A DNA stretch of 64,000 nucleotides from Lepiota brunneoincarnata (lineage: Eukaryota; Basidiomycota; Agaricomycetes; Agaricales; Agaricaceae): assembly GCA_023014365.1 (NCBI GenBank), contig JAEBUN010000002.1:186001-250000 (forward strand). Reading direction: 5' to 3'. The notes under the pieces are model-generated. The model was given only the letters and a program-made list of their open reading frames with translations. It searched no databases and had not been told where the DNA came from. Made by a program: the position numbers and the translations under genes. Shown piece by piece: positions 10,150-21,117 of this stretch (positions within the stretch are counted from its first letter, which is position 1; each line of letters begins with the position of its first letter).

Positions 10150-10492
10150 TAGTCCTTGACAAGGAATGGGACTCCTGGAGACTGACAGAAAAATGGAATA
10201 ACCACCCTGCCTGAAGAATCAGATGGGCCAAGATTATTGCAATTGAATGTGGCCTTAGATTAGTGATCCACTGTGGCTACTCAAACTCTTATCTTGTCAT
10301 CAGATCTGACAATACTGGCATCATAGGAGTGATCCAAGGTGGAAAATCCAGGAACCTGGAACACAATTCAGTCTTACAACACATTACTACCCTCCTTCAT
10401 ACACACTCATTATGGATATCAGCTCTTTATGTTCCTTCTGATTCTAACTTAGCAGATAAACCCTCTCAAGGATTCCCTATTAACCACCTCAC
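10150..10492 (+). pseudogene. RNase H C-terminal part of the YR element
   Basis: Reading resumes with LDKEWDSWRLTEKWNNHPA, then RWAKIIAIECGLRLVIHCG, VIRSDNTGIIGVIQGGKSRN and YVPSDSNLADKPSQGFP. SDNTG and DSNLAD are the conserved RNase H Asp motifs. One stop follows NHPA. The true C-terminus is separated by the solo LTR S3 and resumes at 10955. Residues read inside S3 (10493 onward) are not part of this protein. Confidence 0.8.
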
Positions 10493-10954
10493 TGTAAGGG
10501 GACAATCCACAAACACCCCTAAGCCTCCCAGCACACTGTACATCCCCCCTTTCAAACGCTTACACCCCAAACATAACCAGAATGCACCAGAGGTCCCCTC
10601 ACTGCCCAGTTAAACCCCTCTCTTCACCCTCTACACCCTCCTTAACCCTCACCTGCTTCCTCCCATTTCCCATAGACTTCAGACTGTTATCTTCACTCTC
10701 CACACTCATTTTAATCACACCTGGCCTTGTGCAACACCCAGACACCACCGTCAAGCCTTGTTCAATTTATATTGATTATATAAGTCAAGTATATACATAG
10801 TTTTCGCCTGCAGGGGTTCCCTCATCCTATTCTCTTAGGATTTCCCTGCAGGTATGGACTCCCTACTTAGCTCACAGATTAATAATACTTAGGATTTCCC
10901 TGCAGTGACGTTTCGGCTCCCTGAGTTGTCCGAACCCTCCAGGTTGCCCTAACA
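10493..10954. repeat. S3: solo LTR with TSD CTCAC, inside the YR element
   Basis: The element starts TGTAAGGGGAC and ends GCCCTAACA. It is flanked by CTCAC at 10488-10492 and 10955-10959. It is homologous end to end with S2 (19138-19619), which has its own TSD, so both are solo LTRs of one family. The internal region has duplicated CTTAGGAT(T/C)(T/C)CCCTGCAG blocks and CCTGCAGG palindromes. Confidence 0.9.
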
Positions 10955-11343
10955 CTCACCCATTCATCAGACATCTTTCCACTCCCTGACGTTCTGACAT
11001 CTTTTCTAATACCCAACCATCCTTGTAAAATCCACCCTCCTTCATAGAAATTGATTACCTAATTACAACCCAAAACAACTGCCCACCCCCCTGTCCCTTT
11101 TCAACAACAACCAAACACTGAAAATGCCATCATGTCATATACCTCAGAAACCAACACCAGTTGCCCACCTTATACACACCCCCAGACAGCTCAAGCCCTC
11201 AGCTCTTCCCCATTTAACCCCCTCCACACAACAAAAAATCAACATGGCCTTACAACACAGTTGGGCTCCATCTACATTCAAAGCATACAAGTCAATAGTA
11301 CAACAATTCCTAAAATTCTGTGATAGAGAAAACATCCCACAAT
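10955..11343 (+). pseudogene. Tyrosine recombinase of the YR element, N-terminal part
   Basis: After S3 the sequence is largely non-coding until about 11124. There a frame encodes the DNA-binding N-terminal region of a phage-integrase-like recombinase: NMALQHSWAPSTFKAYKSIV, QQFLKFCDREN, IPQYL. The frame is interrupted after PQYL by G4. Removing G4 and one ACCTA copy lets it continue in frame at 49315 (HTPSPEIVLCTFAADMN). Catalytic residues are all in the right-hand part. Confidence 0.85.
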
Positions 11344-11348
11344 ACCTA

Positions 11349-11669
11349 TGTAAAACAAGTTCTTCGTTAGCAACAAAAATGACAGATAAATAGTTAGACT
11401 GACAAAATGGTCTAGGGGCTTAGGTCTGTGTAAAAAGGAGAGTGCAATGAATAAAAGAATGTGTGATTAATTAGATGGTCGAGAGTATATGTAGAGAGTT
11501 TTGAGAGTAACAAACAAAGGAGGAAGGGGGGAAAAAACTAGACTAGCCAGGTGCTCAAGCACCTGAATTTATACTATGAATCCAAGATAATTAGCTACCT
11601 GAAGTGGGACAAGTTGAGAGGGAGGTGAATAGTATCTATGGCAACAAAGAGAGGAAACTATGCTAAGGA
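11349..11669 (-). repeat. G4 left LTR, outer piece
   Basis: TGTAAAACAAGTTC start, aligned base for base with 48142-48461 of the right LTR. The LTR stops at GGA where the CACTA element begins and resumes at 33526. Confidence 0.93.
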
Positions 11670-11700
11670 CACTGTGAGACCCAGGGGGTCATGAAAAACA
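11670..11700 (+). repeat. CACTA left terminal inverted repeat
   Basis: CACTGTGAGACCC is a 13-bp perfect match with the right terminus and is followed by a weaker match (AGGGGGTCATGAAAAAC). The first four bases, CACT, fit CACTA/En-Spm ends. Confidence 0.92.
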
Positions 11701-12138
11701 ACCTCTGATTTCAGCATAAGGTGTGGTCAATTCCTACTATAAATAGGGATATTGGTGTTGTGGATATTCACTGATAATGTAGTAATTACGCACCTTAGTG
11801 TACTTGATTACCACACTTAATGGAGGAATATCACTATATTTAAGATCATGAGGGGCTGTGATTCACATCGAGTTTTTAAAGGATTACAACATTTGTTCAG
11901 AAGGAAACTGACAAAAATCACAACCTTTTCTGGGAAGGAAACTGAAGGGAATCACAACCCCTGTTCTGGAGGAAATCATGCTAGTTAGTCAGTGGAAGAG
12001 ATGATGGTCTTAGTTGTCATTCTTGACTACAAAAGATGCTTAAGTCGAATGTTCAGGTGGTCAGCCCCCTCAGATGTGAGTGTGAAAAGTGTGTAATTAT
12101 TGCCTATTACTAGATCAATAGGCAACAATATATCTGTA
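11701..12138. repeat. CACTA left subterminal region with 35-bp direct repeats
   Basis: Two and a half copies of a unit GAAGGAAACTGA...ATCACAACC...TTCTGG lie at about 11900-11980. This may be a subterminal transposase-binding region. No gene seen. Confidence 0.5.
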
Positions 12139-13334
12139 CTACTTCCTCCTCAACCTCTTCATCTTTCCACTACTTTCCATCGCTTTTCTCTTCATCCCCA
12201 CCAAAACCCCAGTATCCTCACCATTGATGCTGCCCTCTTCCTCATCATCAGCACCATTCTCTTCATTGTCATCGGTGCCACTCCCTTCCTCATCATTGGC
12301 ACCGTTCTCCTCATCATCGTCAGCACCACTCTCTCCCTCGTCATGGGCACCATTCTCTTCCTCGTCATTGGTATCCCTCTCTTTCCCAGCATCGCCACCT
12401 GCCTCTCCCCCATCACTGCTTGCTCCTTCTTCACCTGCACCCTTACCACTGCTCATCCCCAGCTCTTCAAGCTCAGGAGCATTTCTGGTCCCGTTTTGAT
12501 CCTTGTTAGTACCCTCATGGTCCTCACCTTCCTGAACTTGGGTGCTGTCCAGAGCGCAGAGGCTTCTGTTTCTGTTGGACCTTTTGTTTTTGAGCACTGT
12601 CCTCATGATCTCCAGAGTAGCCCAGTTTCCTTCATAACGTCAAAGTTGTGGATGCTTAGCATGTACCTGTGTGGTGTATGTAGTTCACAGTCAGGATTTA
12701 GAGGTGGTTGAGAATAAACATACAATATTTACGACCTGGGCTAAGGGAAGTGGGTCTTGACGCCTCCAATCAACTTTGCGTGGTATACATGCATTGTCTA
12801 GGATATCACCAATAAATGTCTGCGACGAAAATTAGCATTGAAAGTAAAATGAGGGAAGGACTTACTCAATAGTAGTTGTAGAGCGGCTTGTTGTTCTCCA
12901 AACCCATTTTGTCTTGAAGCCTTGTAAGGCTGCCATGGGGGCAAGGGATCTGTTTCATATTTTGATCCTTGGCCTTTGAGGCACTACTTTTCTTCAACTT
13001 ATCAATCTCTGCTAAACAATGTCAGCTGTATAGATAGTACGAAGAAAATAATGGACTTACCTTCTTGTTTTGCAACCTTGGCAAGCAGGGTGGCCAGGAC
13101 GGCATCATTTGGGGTTTGGGTCTGTGCTTGAGGTGGTGCGGGCATCCTGTTCTCTTTTGGTGGGGTGGGTGCCTTCCTTGTAGGTTTTTTTGTAGCTTTT
13201 GTGGTGGCAGTGGTGGGTGTCTGTGACGATGTTGGCTGGGAGCTGGGTTTCCCACCTGTGGTGCTGATTGTCTGCCTAGCGGGCTTCTTGGAGGCACTGG
13301 TGGTTTTCTTGGTGCTGGTCATGTTCATACACAC
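12139..13334 (-). CDS. CACTA-borne gene with basic N-terminus, coiled coil and acidic repeat tail (multi-exon, boundaries tentative)
   Basis: Exon 1 encodes MTSTKKTTSASKKPARQTIS, a Lys/Pro/Thr-rich basic segment, then DAVLATLLAKVAKQE. A 49-bp GT-AG intron (minus strand, about 13061-13013) leads in frame to AEIDKLKKSSASKAKDQ and IPCPHGSLTRLQDKMGLEN, ending NYY followed by TGA-GTAAGT near 12857. The TGA may be a decayed CGA before a splice donor. Farther on, 12606-12139 encodes an acidic repeat (units like DEENGADDEEEG). This layout resembles a recurring Agaricomycete transposon-linked protein. By position it could be a DNA-binding partner of the transposase, as TNPA is in En/Spm. The role is inferred. 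Confidence 0.4.
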
Positions 13335-14001
13335 TATGAATAAAGTGTGAGCGACTGCAGGAAGCAGTGTTTGACCACGAAATCCTTAAATACCTATCTG
13401 AACTTGTAATTGAATACCTCTTGAAGGTACGTTGGCAGTGTATGTGGAGGGGGCACTCAGGTGAAGGAACTTGTCATTGTCTGGCGGTGAGCTGGGGAGC
13501 ATTGGAACCGGGCAGGAACATGAGCCGTGCTCAGTAAAAATGGGTCAGACGTACCGGAATGAGTCTATTATCTATTACATCTAATTCGCGTGCATGGTGC
13601 CCTGGTGCAGTGCATCAGTGACAACATCCATGGATAACCAATGCCTACAGGCCACACATTGTACTCCCATTTGTAGTGCCCTGGTGCAATGAATTGTTGG
13701 TGGATCAAAGTCCTAAGGGATAGCAGGGTGGGAGAGAATCTGAGGCAAACAAGAGCATGTGTTTTGGCTAATATAAAATAAGGACATAAGGAATTAGGAG
13801 GCAATAACTCACCCATATTGAATCCATTAGCTTGACTTGCAGTGCTGGATCCTGCTACCACCAATGTTTGTCGCTTGGGGTGTATCCGGCTATAGGTACC
13901 ACCGGTCTCACAAGTTGGCAAGCCGGGTAGCCCTTCGTCGAGCCTTTGTGCATATATAAATGAGCAGTATGATGTGTCAGTGAATCCAGTTATCACTGAC
14001 A
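13335..14001 (-). other. Possible upstream exons of the CACTA left gene
   Basis: A minus-strand open stretch at 14023-13800 reads VKGPLSVITGFTDTSYCS and later RLDEGLPGLPTCETGG, ending at a good donor (ATGGGTGAG, near 13815). It may be an exon of the gene at 12139-13334 or of an unrelated one. Nothing else is recognised here. Confidence 0.25.
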
Positions 14002-14710
14002 ATGGTCCTTTCACCCAACACACATAGCCATGGAGCTAGTCCTTGTCAAGGAGCTTCAATATTGTCACCTGGGTCGACAACCGAAACTGAATCATCAACC
14101 AAATCGTGTGGACCGTCGCCTGGGCCTTCAATCAAGACTCAACCATCGACTGAATCGCATGAGCGGATGCCTGGGGTATGTGACTGCTCTAACCAACTTG
14201 CGCATTGGGACATGGCAGGAGTTCTGCATTCCAACCTACCGGAGCTATGCCAGCAGGCTGTGAAGAATTATGTCAACGCTATTGCCCAGGCCAGTGGAAA
14301 TGGTAGGAGTACCAAATGTACTTACCATGGCAATAGCTGACAATCGGGACAAGTTTCCATGCTCACAAGGAAAGAAGACAACTGCTCCGAAAACACATCA
14401 GCCAAGGCGGAAGGTGAGACAGCTTGACCTACAATGCCCCACTTTGCTGAGAAGCTCCATAGTTATCAGGCAGGTGCCAGACCATTCTGTCGCAAGTGTG
14501 AATGGGGGGCATGCTGGTATCAGCACACATGGGAATGCAGTCATCACTGAATCAAGAGGTGCCGATACAACCAAGACTGCAGCAGCTACAGACGGAAGCA
14601 ATAGTACCATTGCTGGTAGCGTAGCATCCACAAATGGTTGTAAGCGTGGGTTGGGGGAAAGTGGTGGAAGGAAATCTTGCAAGAAAAGAAAAGTGAGTAG
14701 ATTGTCATAG
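14002..14710 (+). CDS. Unrecognised Ser/Thr-rich protein with C-terminal nuclear-localisation-like motif
   Basis: Two overlapping plus-strand frames (14002-14340 and 14270-14710) may be exons of one gene. The first ends AGVLHSNLPELCQQAVKNYV and NAIAQASGNG, a well-formed amphipathic segment. The second ends GRKSCKKRKVSRLS, containing KKRKV, identical to a classical monopartite NLS. There is no recognised domain. It lies inside the CACTA element, so it may be a captured host gene fragment or an accessory gene. The evidence for a real gene is modest. Confidence 0.25.
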
Positions 14711-15817
14711 CAGGGTTTTGTGGGAGCTAACCTTTGGAAAGATTAAAATAACCATCCACATCAAGATTCATGAGGCAACACAGTCACCCACAAAGGTCTC
14801 CAAGAAGTTGAGCGGGAAAGATCATGACCAGTAGAAGCGGGAGGGATATGCGTATGTAGTTACAGATGTGTCCAATTGTGCCCAGTAGTCTGCAACGAGA
14901 GTTGGCACTTTCAGATAAGGTCTCAATCAATTAGTAATGTCTGCTTCACTAGTCATCACATATCCACTACGTAAGCATTTCATCCCCTTGAGGAGAGGGG
15001 AAGGCAATCAGGACACAAGCGTGACTGTGTCCATCAGTCGCTGGGCTTTAATCCTCAAGGTGAGATAGAGGGAGAAGAGGGGCGAGAGAAGGTGGAGTAA
15101 ATAATTCACTGAGTATTCACATGACATGATCTGTCCTACTTTTATTCTACTGGTCCAAGGTATGTTCAGAGATGTGGGGCAGAAGAAAATGAGGCACAGA
15201 GAAGGTTTTTATCAACCACAATTAGACTGGAACTGGAAGGGTGCGGAATAAACTACAAGGAGGGGGGCAGACAAAAAGAGATGGTAAAAATGAAGAAATT
15301 TGTGTTGGATGCATGCCTTGGTACTCGTATAGTTCAGCCACGTACATGTAAGTCATGTTGAGCATGAATTGAGCCAGGCTAGTGTAGTGGTGCAGGCATC
15401 ATGGTACCAGTCCAAGTATGTCGAGGTGTGTTTGTGTAAGCCTGCAGATCTGGCTTACAAGAGAGTTATGTTGCCATGTAGTTTCCATCTTCCTCCAGCA
15501 TTCCTTCTTGCTACACTTAATCCTCCTGGTCAAGGCAACTTAAGACATCAGGGGTACAAGGTGCCTGTGGTCGTCTCCACTCAGCATTCTCTCGATCTCT
15601 CCCAGATTATACTATAGATCTGAAGCCACATCCTTGTGTATGATAGGTGGATGTGCCTTGCCCAAGAAGACGGTTTCTCCATGTGGAAATATAGTAGGCA
15701 TTTCTGCACCAAATAGGTAAACGTAAGAATGATACAAGCATACTGAGAGTCGGGCCAGAATGGTGTATGGGGGTGCAAAAATCCAAGATCTGTTTCCTTG
15801 GGATACTGTTGCATCAT
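14711..15817. other. CACTA internal DNA without recognised gene
   Basis: Short open frames only, none with recognisable domains. It ends at ATCAT, the G3 target site. Confidence 0.5.
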
Positions 15818-16531
15818 TGTAGAGGTGGGCAAGCAGCTACACTTGCAAAGGCTGCCCTATGCCACCTCTTGTAGGACTCGGAACCCAAACTTAGAACCCA
15901 AAATCCAAACTTGGATCAAGAAACTTGGAGCACCCAGCTGAACAAAGCCGTTATCATTTCACGACATACCCCTTTCACTTGAAACCTCTTACATTCCCTA
16001 CCAAATAAATTTTCACTACTTTTCTATTCCTTTCCCTGAACTTGAACCATATCATAAGTTTTTCTCCCTTATTTAGATCTTTCTGAGCTTCACACACCAC
16101 CCCATTCACTAGTTCCCTTCAGCTTTCCTTATATCTGTTCTCATAGCCACGAAAACTTCTCATTCTTCCCCTGTTTCACCTTCACTATCCCCAGATTTGT
16201 CCTAGCATAATTATATCTGAATTTTTCGGTCTGTTTCAGTACAGAAAACATAGTCAGTAAAATATTTTGCTTGTATATAAAGTTCTGAGCTCGCTTATGA
16301 GCTTGGCAGTCAATATAGGACCCAAAAACTCCCTCTCAGTCTCATTCTCCCTCTCTCTCTCCCTCTCTCGCAATTATCTCGTCTTTCCCAGTTTTCGAAG
16401 CCCAGTGGTTGTTCCACCAACCATACTCACCCCTTTGTTTGTTTGTGTTAGCACTGTTTTGATCGTGTTTTGATCATGTTTCGGTTTTGTTTCAGCGCCC
16501 TTTCACGTGCTGAAGAGTTGAGTTCTCTTCA
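15818..16531 (+). repeat. 5' LTR of G3
   Basis: TGTAGAGGTGG...CTCTTCA, 714 bp, the same length as the 3' LTR at 23273-23986. Only scattered substitutions separate the two, a few percent by eye. CT-rich tracts lie near 16340-16375. Confidence 0.95.
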
Positions 16532-16533
16532 AC

Positions 16534-16552
16534 TGGAGCCCACCACGAGGGG
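16534..16552 (+). promoter_or_regulatory. tRNA-type primer-binding site of G3
   Basis: TGGAGCCCACCACGAGGGG lies two bases after the LTR. The G4 copy (minus strand of 48121-48139) reads TGGAGCCCACTGTGAGGGG. TGG pairs with a tRNA CCA end; the tRNA species is not determined. Confidence 0.75.
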
Positions 16553-16602
16553 CTTCAAAGCCATTTCAATTTAAAATTGTTACTTGATATCTTAATAAGC
16601 TC

Positions 16603-17815
16603 ATGGTTGAATTACAAATCCCAGCAGATAACGCACCAGCAGGAAATCCTCCTCAGGTGCCCCAACAACCAGCAAATAGCCCCCCCGCATACCAACCTCA
16701 ACATTTCCATATTGCACCTGGAGTACCACCACCAGCTTTTGGTCCAGCTCACTTCCCTAACCCACCAGCCAACCCACCAGCCAACCCACCAGCACCCCTT
16801 CCCCAGCCAGCTCCATACATTATCCATGCTCCCCAAATATGCCATATGCCCTCTCGCTATGATCGAAATGCTCCGAAATTTGACGGACACCCACAATCAC
16901 TCCGACAATTCTTTGAGGAAGTAGAAATGCTAGCTCGAGAATGTGGACTCACCGACATGGAGCAGATTACCCATACTATCAGCTATCTAGATGGACAACA
17001 CTATGACATCTGGAGGAGCCGACCATCGGCCATGGGTGGAAGCTGGGTCCGTTTCAAATTAGATATCATGTCCATGTATCCAGGAGCCAAAGATGATGCA
17101 TGTTATAATGTTACAGACTTTGAACTCTTCGTGGAACGACATGCTGCTATGCCTATGCGAGACCATCTTCAATTTGGTGAATATTATTGGGAATTCCTCA
17201 CCAAATTGACCTGGCTACTCAACCGTGACCTCATATCATGACGAGAATGCAACAAGCTCTTCATTGGGGGTTTTCATATGTATCGAATTCCAGCAGCAAC
17301 TCCACACCCAGCTACGTATCCAAGACCCCAGGCATCCCATTGATGAGCCCTGGAATGTCTCAGATGTTGAGCAAGCAGCACACTTTCTGCTCGAAGGAAC
17401 GATGACTGGAAATGCCTTCACCTTATCACTGGCATCACCATATTCCTCTCCCCCTGCTGCTCCTGCACTTTCGTCACCATGCCAGACCTTTGATATGTCC
17501 TCAATTGAACAGATCTTGACCTCTGATGCGTTTTTAAACCGTCTCGCTGGAAAACTTGCTGGCCCTGTCCGTAACACCTCCCAGCCCCCATATCAGCCCT
17601 CATTCCACCAAAATCCCCAGCAGAACTGACAGACCTGGCCATGTGGCTTCTGTTCCAGCACTGAGCATATGTTCAGACACTGCCAAGGACTTGATGACTA
17701 TATCCATCATGGTTTATGCATTTGGGACAACACTAATCGTATTTGTATGCTCGATGGCACTCAGGCCTCACCTCAGGCTGCTCCTGGACGAAATATGAAG
17801 GAGTGAATTGATAAT
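16603..17815 (+). pseudogene. gag: Gag of G3 (interrupted)
   Basis: A 212-codon frame starts MVELQIPADNAP with a Pro-rich N-terminus including PPANPPANPPA repeats. It continues into a Gag core (APKFDGHPQSLRQFFEEVE, THTISYLDGQHYDIWRS, WVRFKLDIMSMYPGAKDDA). It stops at TGA 17239 where a CGA would be expected. Coding resumes in other frames as MYRIPAATPHPATYP and, near 17635, a CCHC knuckle CGFCSSTEHMFRHC. Several stops follow. The G4 counterpart is at 46557-47768. Confidence 0.8.
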
Positions 17816-18139
17816 TGGTACAAGAATCGCTCACCTCCAACTGCCACAGCCCAGGCCAACATTCTGCAAGTGTTACCATCACAATCAACTGCCCTAGGCT
17901 CGTTTAATGTCCCTGCACCCTCCACAATGCCATACTCCACTTCCTACACCTCTGAAGATAAGGAGGAACTTGCTAGGCTCGAAGCGATCGCATTAGCTAC
18001 TATGAAATGACAGGAAGAGATTAAAAAGCGTTCAGGGAACATAGGAAAGGCCAAAAACTCGCCAACACTCCCCAAACCAGTCTCTAACTGGCCCAATCCC
18101 TCCCAGAATGCTCCAGCAATTGTTCCGCAGGCTCCTGCC

Positions 18140-18928
18140 TTGAAACCGAACCCCCCTTTGAAACCTTTCCATCCCAATGCTCCCATACCTGATTTCCATT
18201 CACAGAACCAGCAATACCGATTTGCAGCACCAATTGAGGACCCCCAGATGGTCCAAAACATCATACAACGAAGTTTGGATGGCCCAGTCACTCTCACCCA
18301 GAGAGAGCTCCTCGCTATCACTCCAGAGGTCAGGAAGCATATGAAGGAGCAGGTAACTACTCACCGAGTTCCAGTGGGAGCCACAGCAAACATATCCACA
18401 TTCGAAAACACAGAGCACAAAACAGACTCAATCCCCTCAGCCCTTCTGCACCACCAATCATCGCCTGCCCAGAACCCAGTAATTGTCGCCAATCATATCA
18501 AAGATCTGCACACAATCCCCCTTGAACTCAATGGCAAGTTTATGGTGGATGCCATACTCGATGAAGGGTCTCAAGTGATCAGTATCCAAAAGGATGTGTG
18601 GGAGAAACTGGGTCTCCCCCTGCTTAGAGATCAAAGCATCATCATGGAATCAGCTAATGCAACAAAGGAAATAACACTGGGACTTCTACGTGACCTTCCA
18701 GTGCATATTGGCAACAGCATCTTTTATCTACAGGTCCAGGTCTTTGAGAACGTGCCATACAAGATGCTACTAGGACAGCCATTCCTCACCTTAACCCAAG
18801 CTAGGACCCACCATTACTCCAATGGCGACTCCCATATCACACTCTTTGATCCCAACACACGAGAGACCATCACAGTTCCAACCATGGTAAGGACACGACC
18901 ATCTGCCCCTTCTAGGTCGGGTTTTTAG
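18140..18928 (+). CDS. Aspartic protease region of G3 (Pol N-terminal part)
   Basis: This 262-codon frame has a Pro/Asn-rich lead and PQMVQNIIQRSLDGPVTLTQ. The retropepsin-like segment is GKFMVDAILDEGSQVISI, followed by LRDLPVHIGNSIFYLQVQV and VPYKMLLGQPFLTLTQA. The catalytic motif reads D-E-G rather than the usual D-S/T-G. The second half (LLGQPFL) matches the conserved hydrophobic-Gly motif of retropepsins. It ends in a stop at 18926 close to S2, and RT follows after it. The G4 counterpart is at 45487-45804. Confidence 0.8.
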   Translation: MKPNPPLKPFHPNAPIPDFHSQNQQYRFAAPIEDPQMVQNIIQRSLDGPVTLTQRELLAITPEVRKHMKEQVTTHRVPVGATANISTFENTEHKTDSIPSALLHHQSSPAQNPVIVANHIKDLHTIPLELNGKFMVDAILDEGSQVISIQKDVWEKLGLPLLRDQSIIMESANATKEITLGLLRDLPVHIGNSIFYLQVQVFENVPYKMLLGQPFLTLTQARTHHYSNGDSHITLFDPNTRETITVPTMVRTRPSAPSRSGF

Positions 18929-19137
18929 ATATCGAGGATTTGGCTCACCGCAGTTGAGGAGATAGTATAAAACCAACCAATTCCCACGCAACCGTCACAC
19001 CTTCCAATCAGAATAATCCCTTTCCCATCAATTTGATGTCCCTATCTATGATCTCACCCCTAGCCTTTACAAGTTCCCCTTTCCCTCCATTAAACCACCC
19101 ACAAGAAATATATGAGATTGACATCACAGAAACCTAT

Positions 19138-19619
19138 TGTAAGGGGACACCTCAGAGGCCTTAAAGACACTCCTAACATATCCCACACCCCCAAAACCCC
19201 TCAAAGCGTCCCCTTACCCTCCAGCACACTATACCTTCCCCCCTTCAAACGCCAGAAGCCCCAGGATACCCAGAACAACCCAAGCACCCCATGAAGGTCC
19301 TCACAAGCCCTCCCTCTCCCCCTCCAGACACTCCCTTGTCACCATATTCACTCCCTCCTTTCATCCTTCCTTATTCCTACATTAGCAGTGTTGGGACAGT
19401 TTGCTTCACCCCCCTATTCATTAATATTGCTTATATAAGTCATGTATATACACAGTTTTCGCCTGCAGGGGTCTCTTCATCCTATTCTCTTAGGATCCCC
19501 CTGCAGGTAAGCCCTCCATATGTACATACCTGGTCAATGACACTTAGGATCCCCCTGCAGGTTCGCCTCTGCTCCCCTCAGTCCCCCTGAGTTGCTTGGG
19601 CCCCCAGGTTGCCCTAACA
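19138..19619. repeat. S2: solo LTR with TSD CCTAT, inside G3
   Basis: TGTAAGGGGAC...GCCCTAACA is flanked by CCTAT at 19133-19137 and 19620-19624. The G4 sequence at the same place (about 45210-45480, minus) lacks it. It aligns with S3, including the paired CTTAGGATCCCCCTGCAG blocks. Confidence 0.92.
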
Positions 19620-21117
19620 CCTATCCAATAGCTGAAATCTTGACCCATGCCTACAAAAAGGTCACAAACCGGGTCAAACCAGTAGCTACTACACTCCCCA
19701 AAAATTATCAAATCGTTTGCCAGATACCAACAGATCCCCTTCACAATATACCAGTTCTTCCCACATCACCACCCAACTTCAGTCCTGGCACCCGCTACAT
19801 GCTGGAAAGGAAAATAGCTATGAATATTAATCCCGAAGGGTTCCTATGGCCTGAAGAAGAGAAATGATCCATTACCTAATCAGAACCCAGGAACTTGGGT
19901 TCACATTGAGTGAAGACAAGAAGGGCAAGTTCTCAAGTGAATATTTTGATCCCATTGTTATACCCACCATTGAACATGTCCCCTGGTTACTCCGAAACAT
20001 ACCCATCCCTCCCGGAAACTTCCAACGAGTAGTTGAGGTCATCAAGGCAAAGATTGCCGGAGGTGTTTATGAGCCTTCAAACTCGTCCTATCGATTGCGA
20101 TGGTTCTGTGTGCTCAAAAAGGATGGCAAATCACTTAGGCTTGTACATGATCTCCAGCCCCTCAATGCCATTACAATCAAGGATGCAGGAGTTCCACCAA
20201 TTGTAGAAACATACGCTGAGTCCTTTGGCGGTTGTGGATGCTACAGGATATTTGATCTCTTTGTTGGCTTTGACCAGCGCGCTCTAGCACCTGAATCTCG
20301 CAATCTTACCACATTTCAATCTCCTCTTGGGACTCTATGCCTCACCTCAATCCCCATGGGATACACCAACTCAATGCAAATTCAGCAAGGTGATCTCATG
20401 TTCCTCCTCCAGGATGAAGTCCCACATACTGCCCTTCCCTTCGTCGATGATGTCCCAATTAAAGGGCTGAAAACGCGATATGAAATCAATGATGGCTACG
20501 AGACCATAGCCGAGAATCCTGGAGTTCGACGTTTCATATGGGAACATCTCCAGAATGTCAACCAAATTATACAACGGATCAAGCATGCTGGAGGAACATT
20601 TTCAGGACCAAAATCACGATTCTGCACCTCATCTGCTGTGGTCGTAGGCCACTTATGTACATATACTGGACAGCTTCCTGATACCTCATGCATCCAAAAG
20701 GTCCTCGACTGGCCATTATGCTCAAACATTACTGAAGTGCAGGGGTTTCTTGGTACCCTTGGCACGTTCTGAATTTTTCTCCGGGATTTTGCCGCAATCT
20801 CACGACCTCTGGTCAAATTGACAAGGAAAGGAGTGGAATTTAGGTTTGGCAGTGAAGAACAGGCTGCGATGGATACACTAAAGGAATTAGCAAAGAATTC
20901 ACCTTGCATTCGAGCAATAGACTATTCAAGCACTAATGAGGTTATACTAGGCATCGACACATCAAAGATTGCTGTTGGATACATTCTATCACAACTGGGA
21001 GATGATGCGAAACAATACCCCTCAAGGTTCGGCTCCATCACCCTCAATGAATGTGAATCTTGCTATTCCCAGGCCAAGTTGGAGCTGTTTGGGTTGTTTA
21101 GAGCCTTAAAGGATGTC
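19620..21117 (+). pseudogene. pol: Reverse transcriptase and RNase H of G3
   Basis: This covers a short Pol part before RT, then a 302-codon RT frame (19864-20772). It contains VYEPSNSSYRLRWFCVLKKD, LVHDLQPLNAITIKDAGVPP, FDLFVGFDQRAL (first Asp) and LPFVDDVPIKG, in which VDD replaces the common YxDD. A TGA after GTLGTF (20770), at an expected Arg codon, and an adjoining frame separate it from RNase H (EEQAAMDTLKEL, VILGIDTSKIAVGYILSQ, SQAKLELFGLFRALKDV). Without the stops it would be a typical Ty3/gypsy RT-RNase H. Confidence 0.88.

Larger units (their letters stand above)
5670..11348 (+). mobile_element. YR: Ngaro/DIRS-like tyrosine-recombinase retrotransposon, left part
   Basis: Decayed plus-strand element with gag-like, RT/RNase H and tyrosine recombinase segments in the order typical of YR retrotransposons. 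No methyltransferase segment was recognised, which favours Ngaro over DIRS proper. The left end is unclear; it may be hidden by G1, which lies directly to the left. The recombinase is cut at 11348 by G4 and resumes at 49315. Confidence 0.85.

Noticed and set aside
10500..10613. Apparent C-terminal tail (STLYIPPFKR) of the YR RNase H shared with an open frame at 19112-19294
   Set aside because: The shared piece lies inside the solo LTRs S3 and S2, each with its own TSD. The similarity is LTR sequence, not a conserved protein domain.
12224..12711. Plus-strand Leu/Ile/Ser-rich frames at 12100-12711
   Set aside because: They are the antisense of the GAC/GAA/GAT-rich acidic repeat read on the minus strand and carry no independent motif.
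16534..16552. Assigning the G3/G4 primer site to a particular tRNA
   Set aside because: Without the host tRNA set I could not match the 18-19 nt to one isoacceptor.
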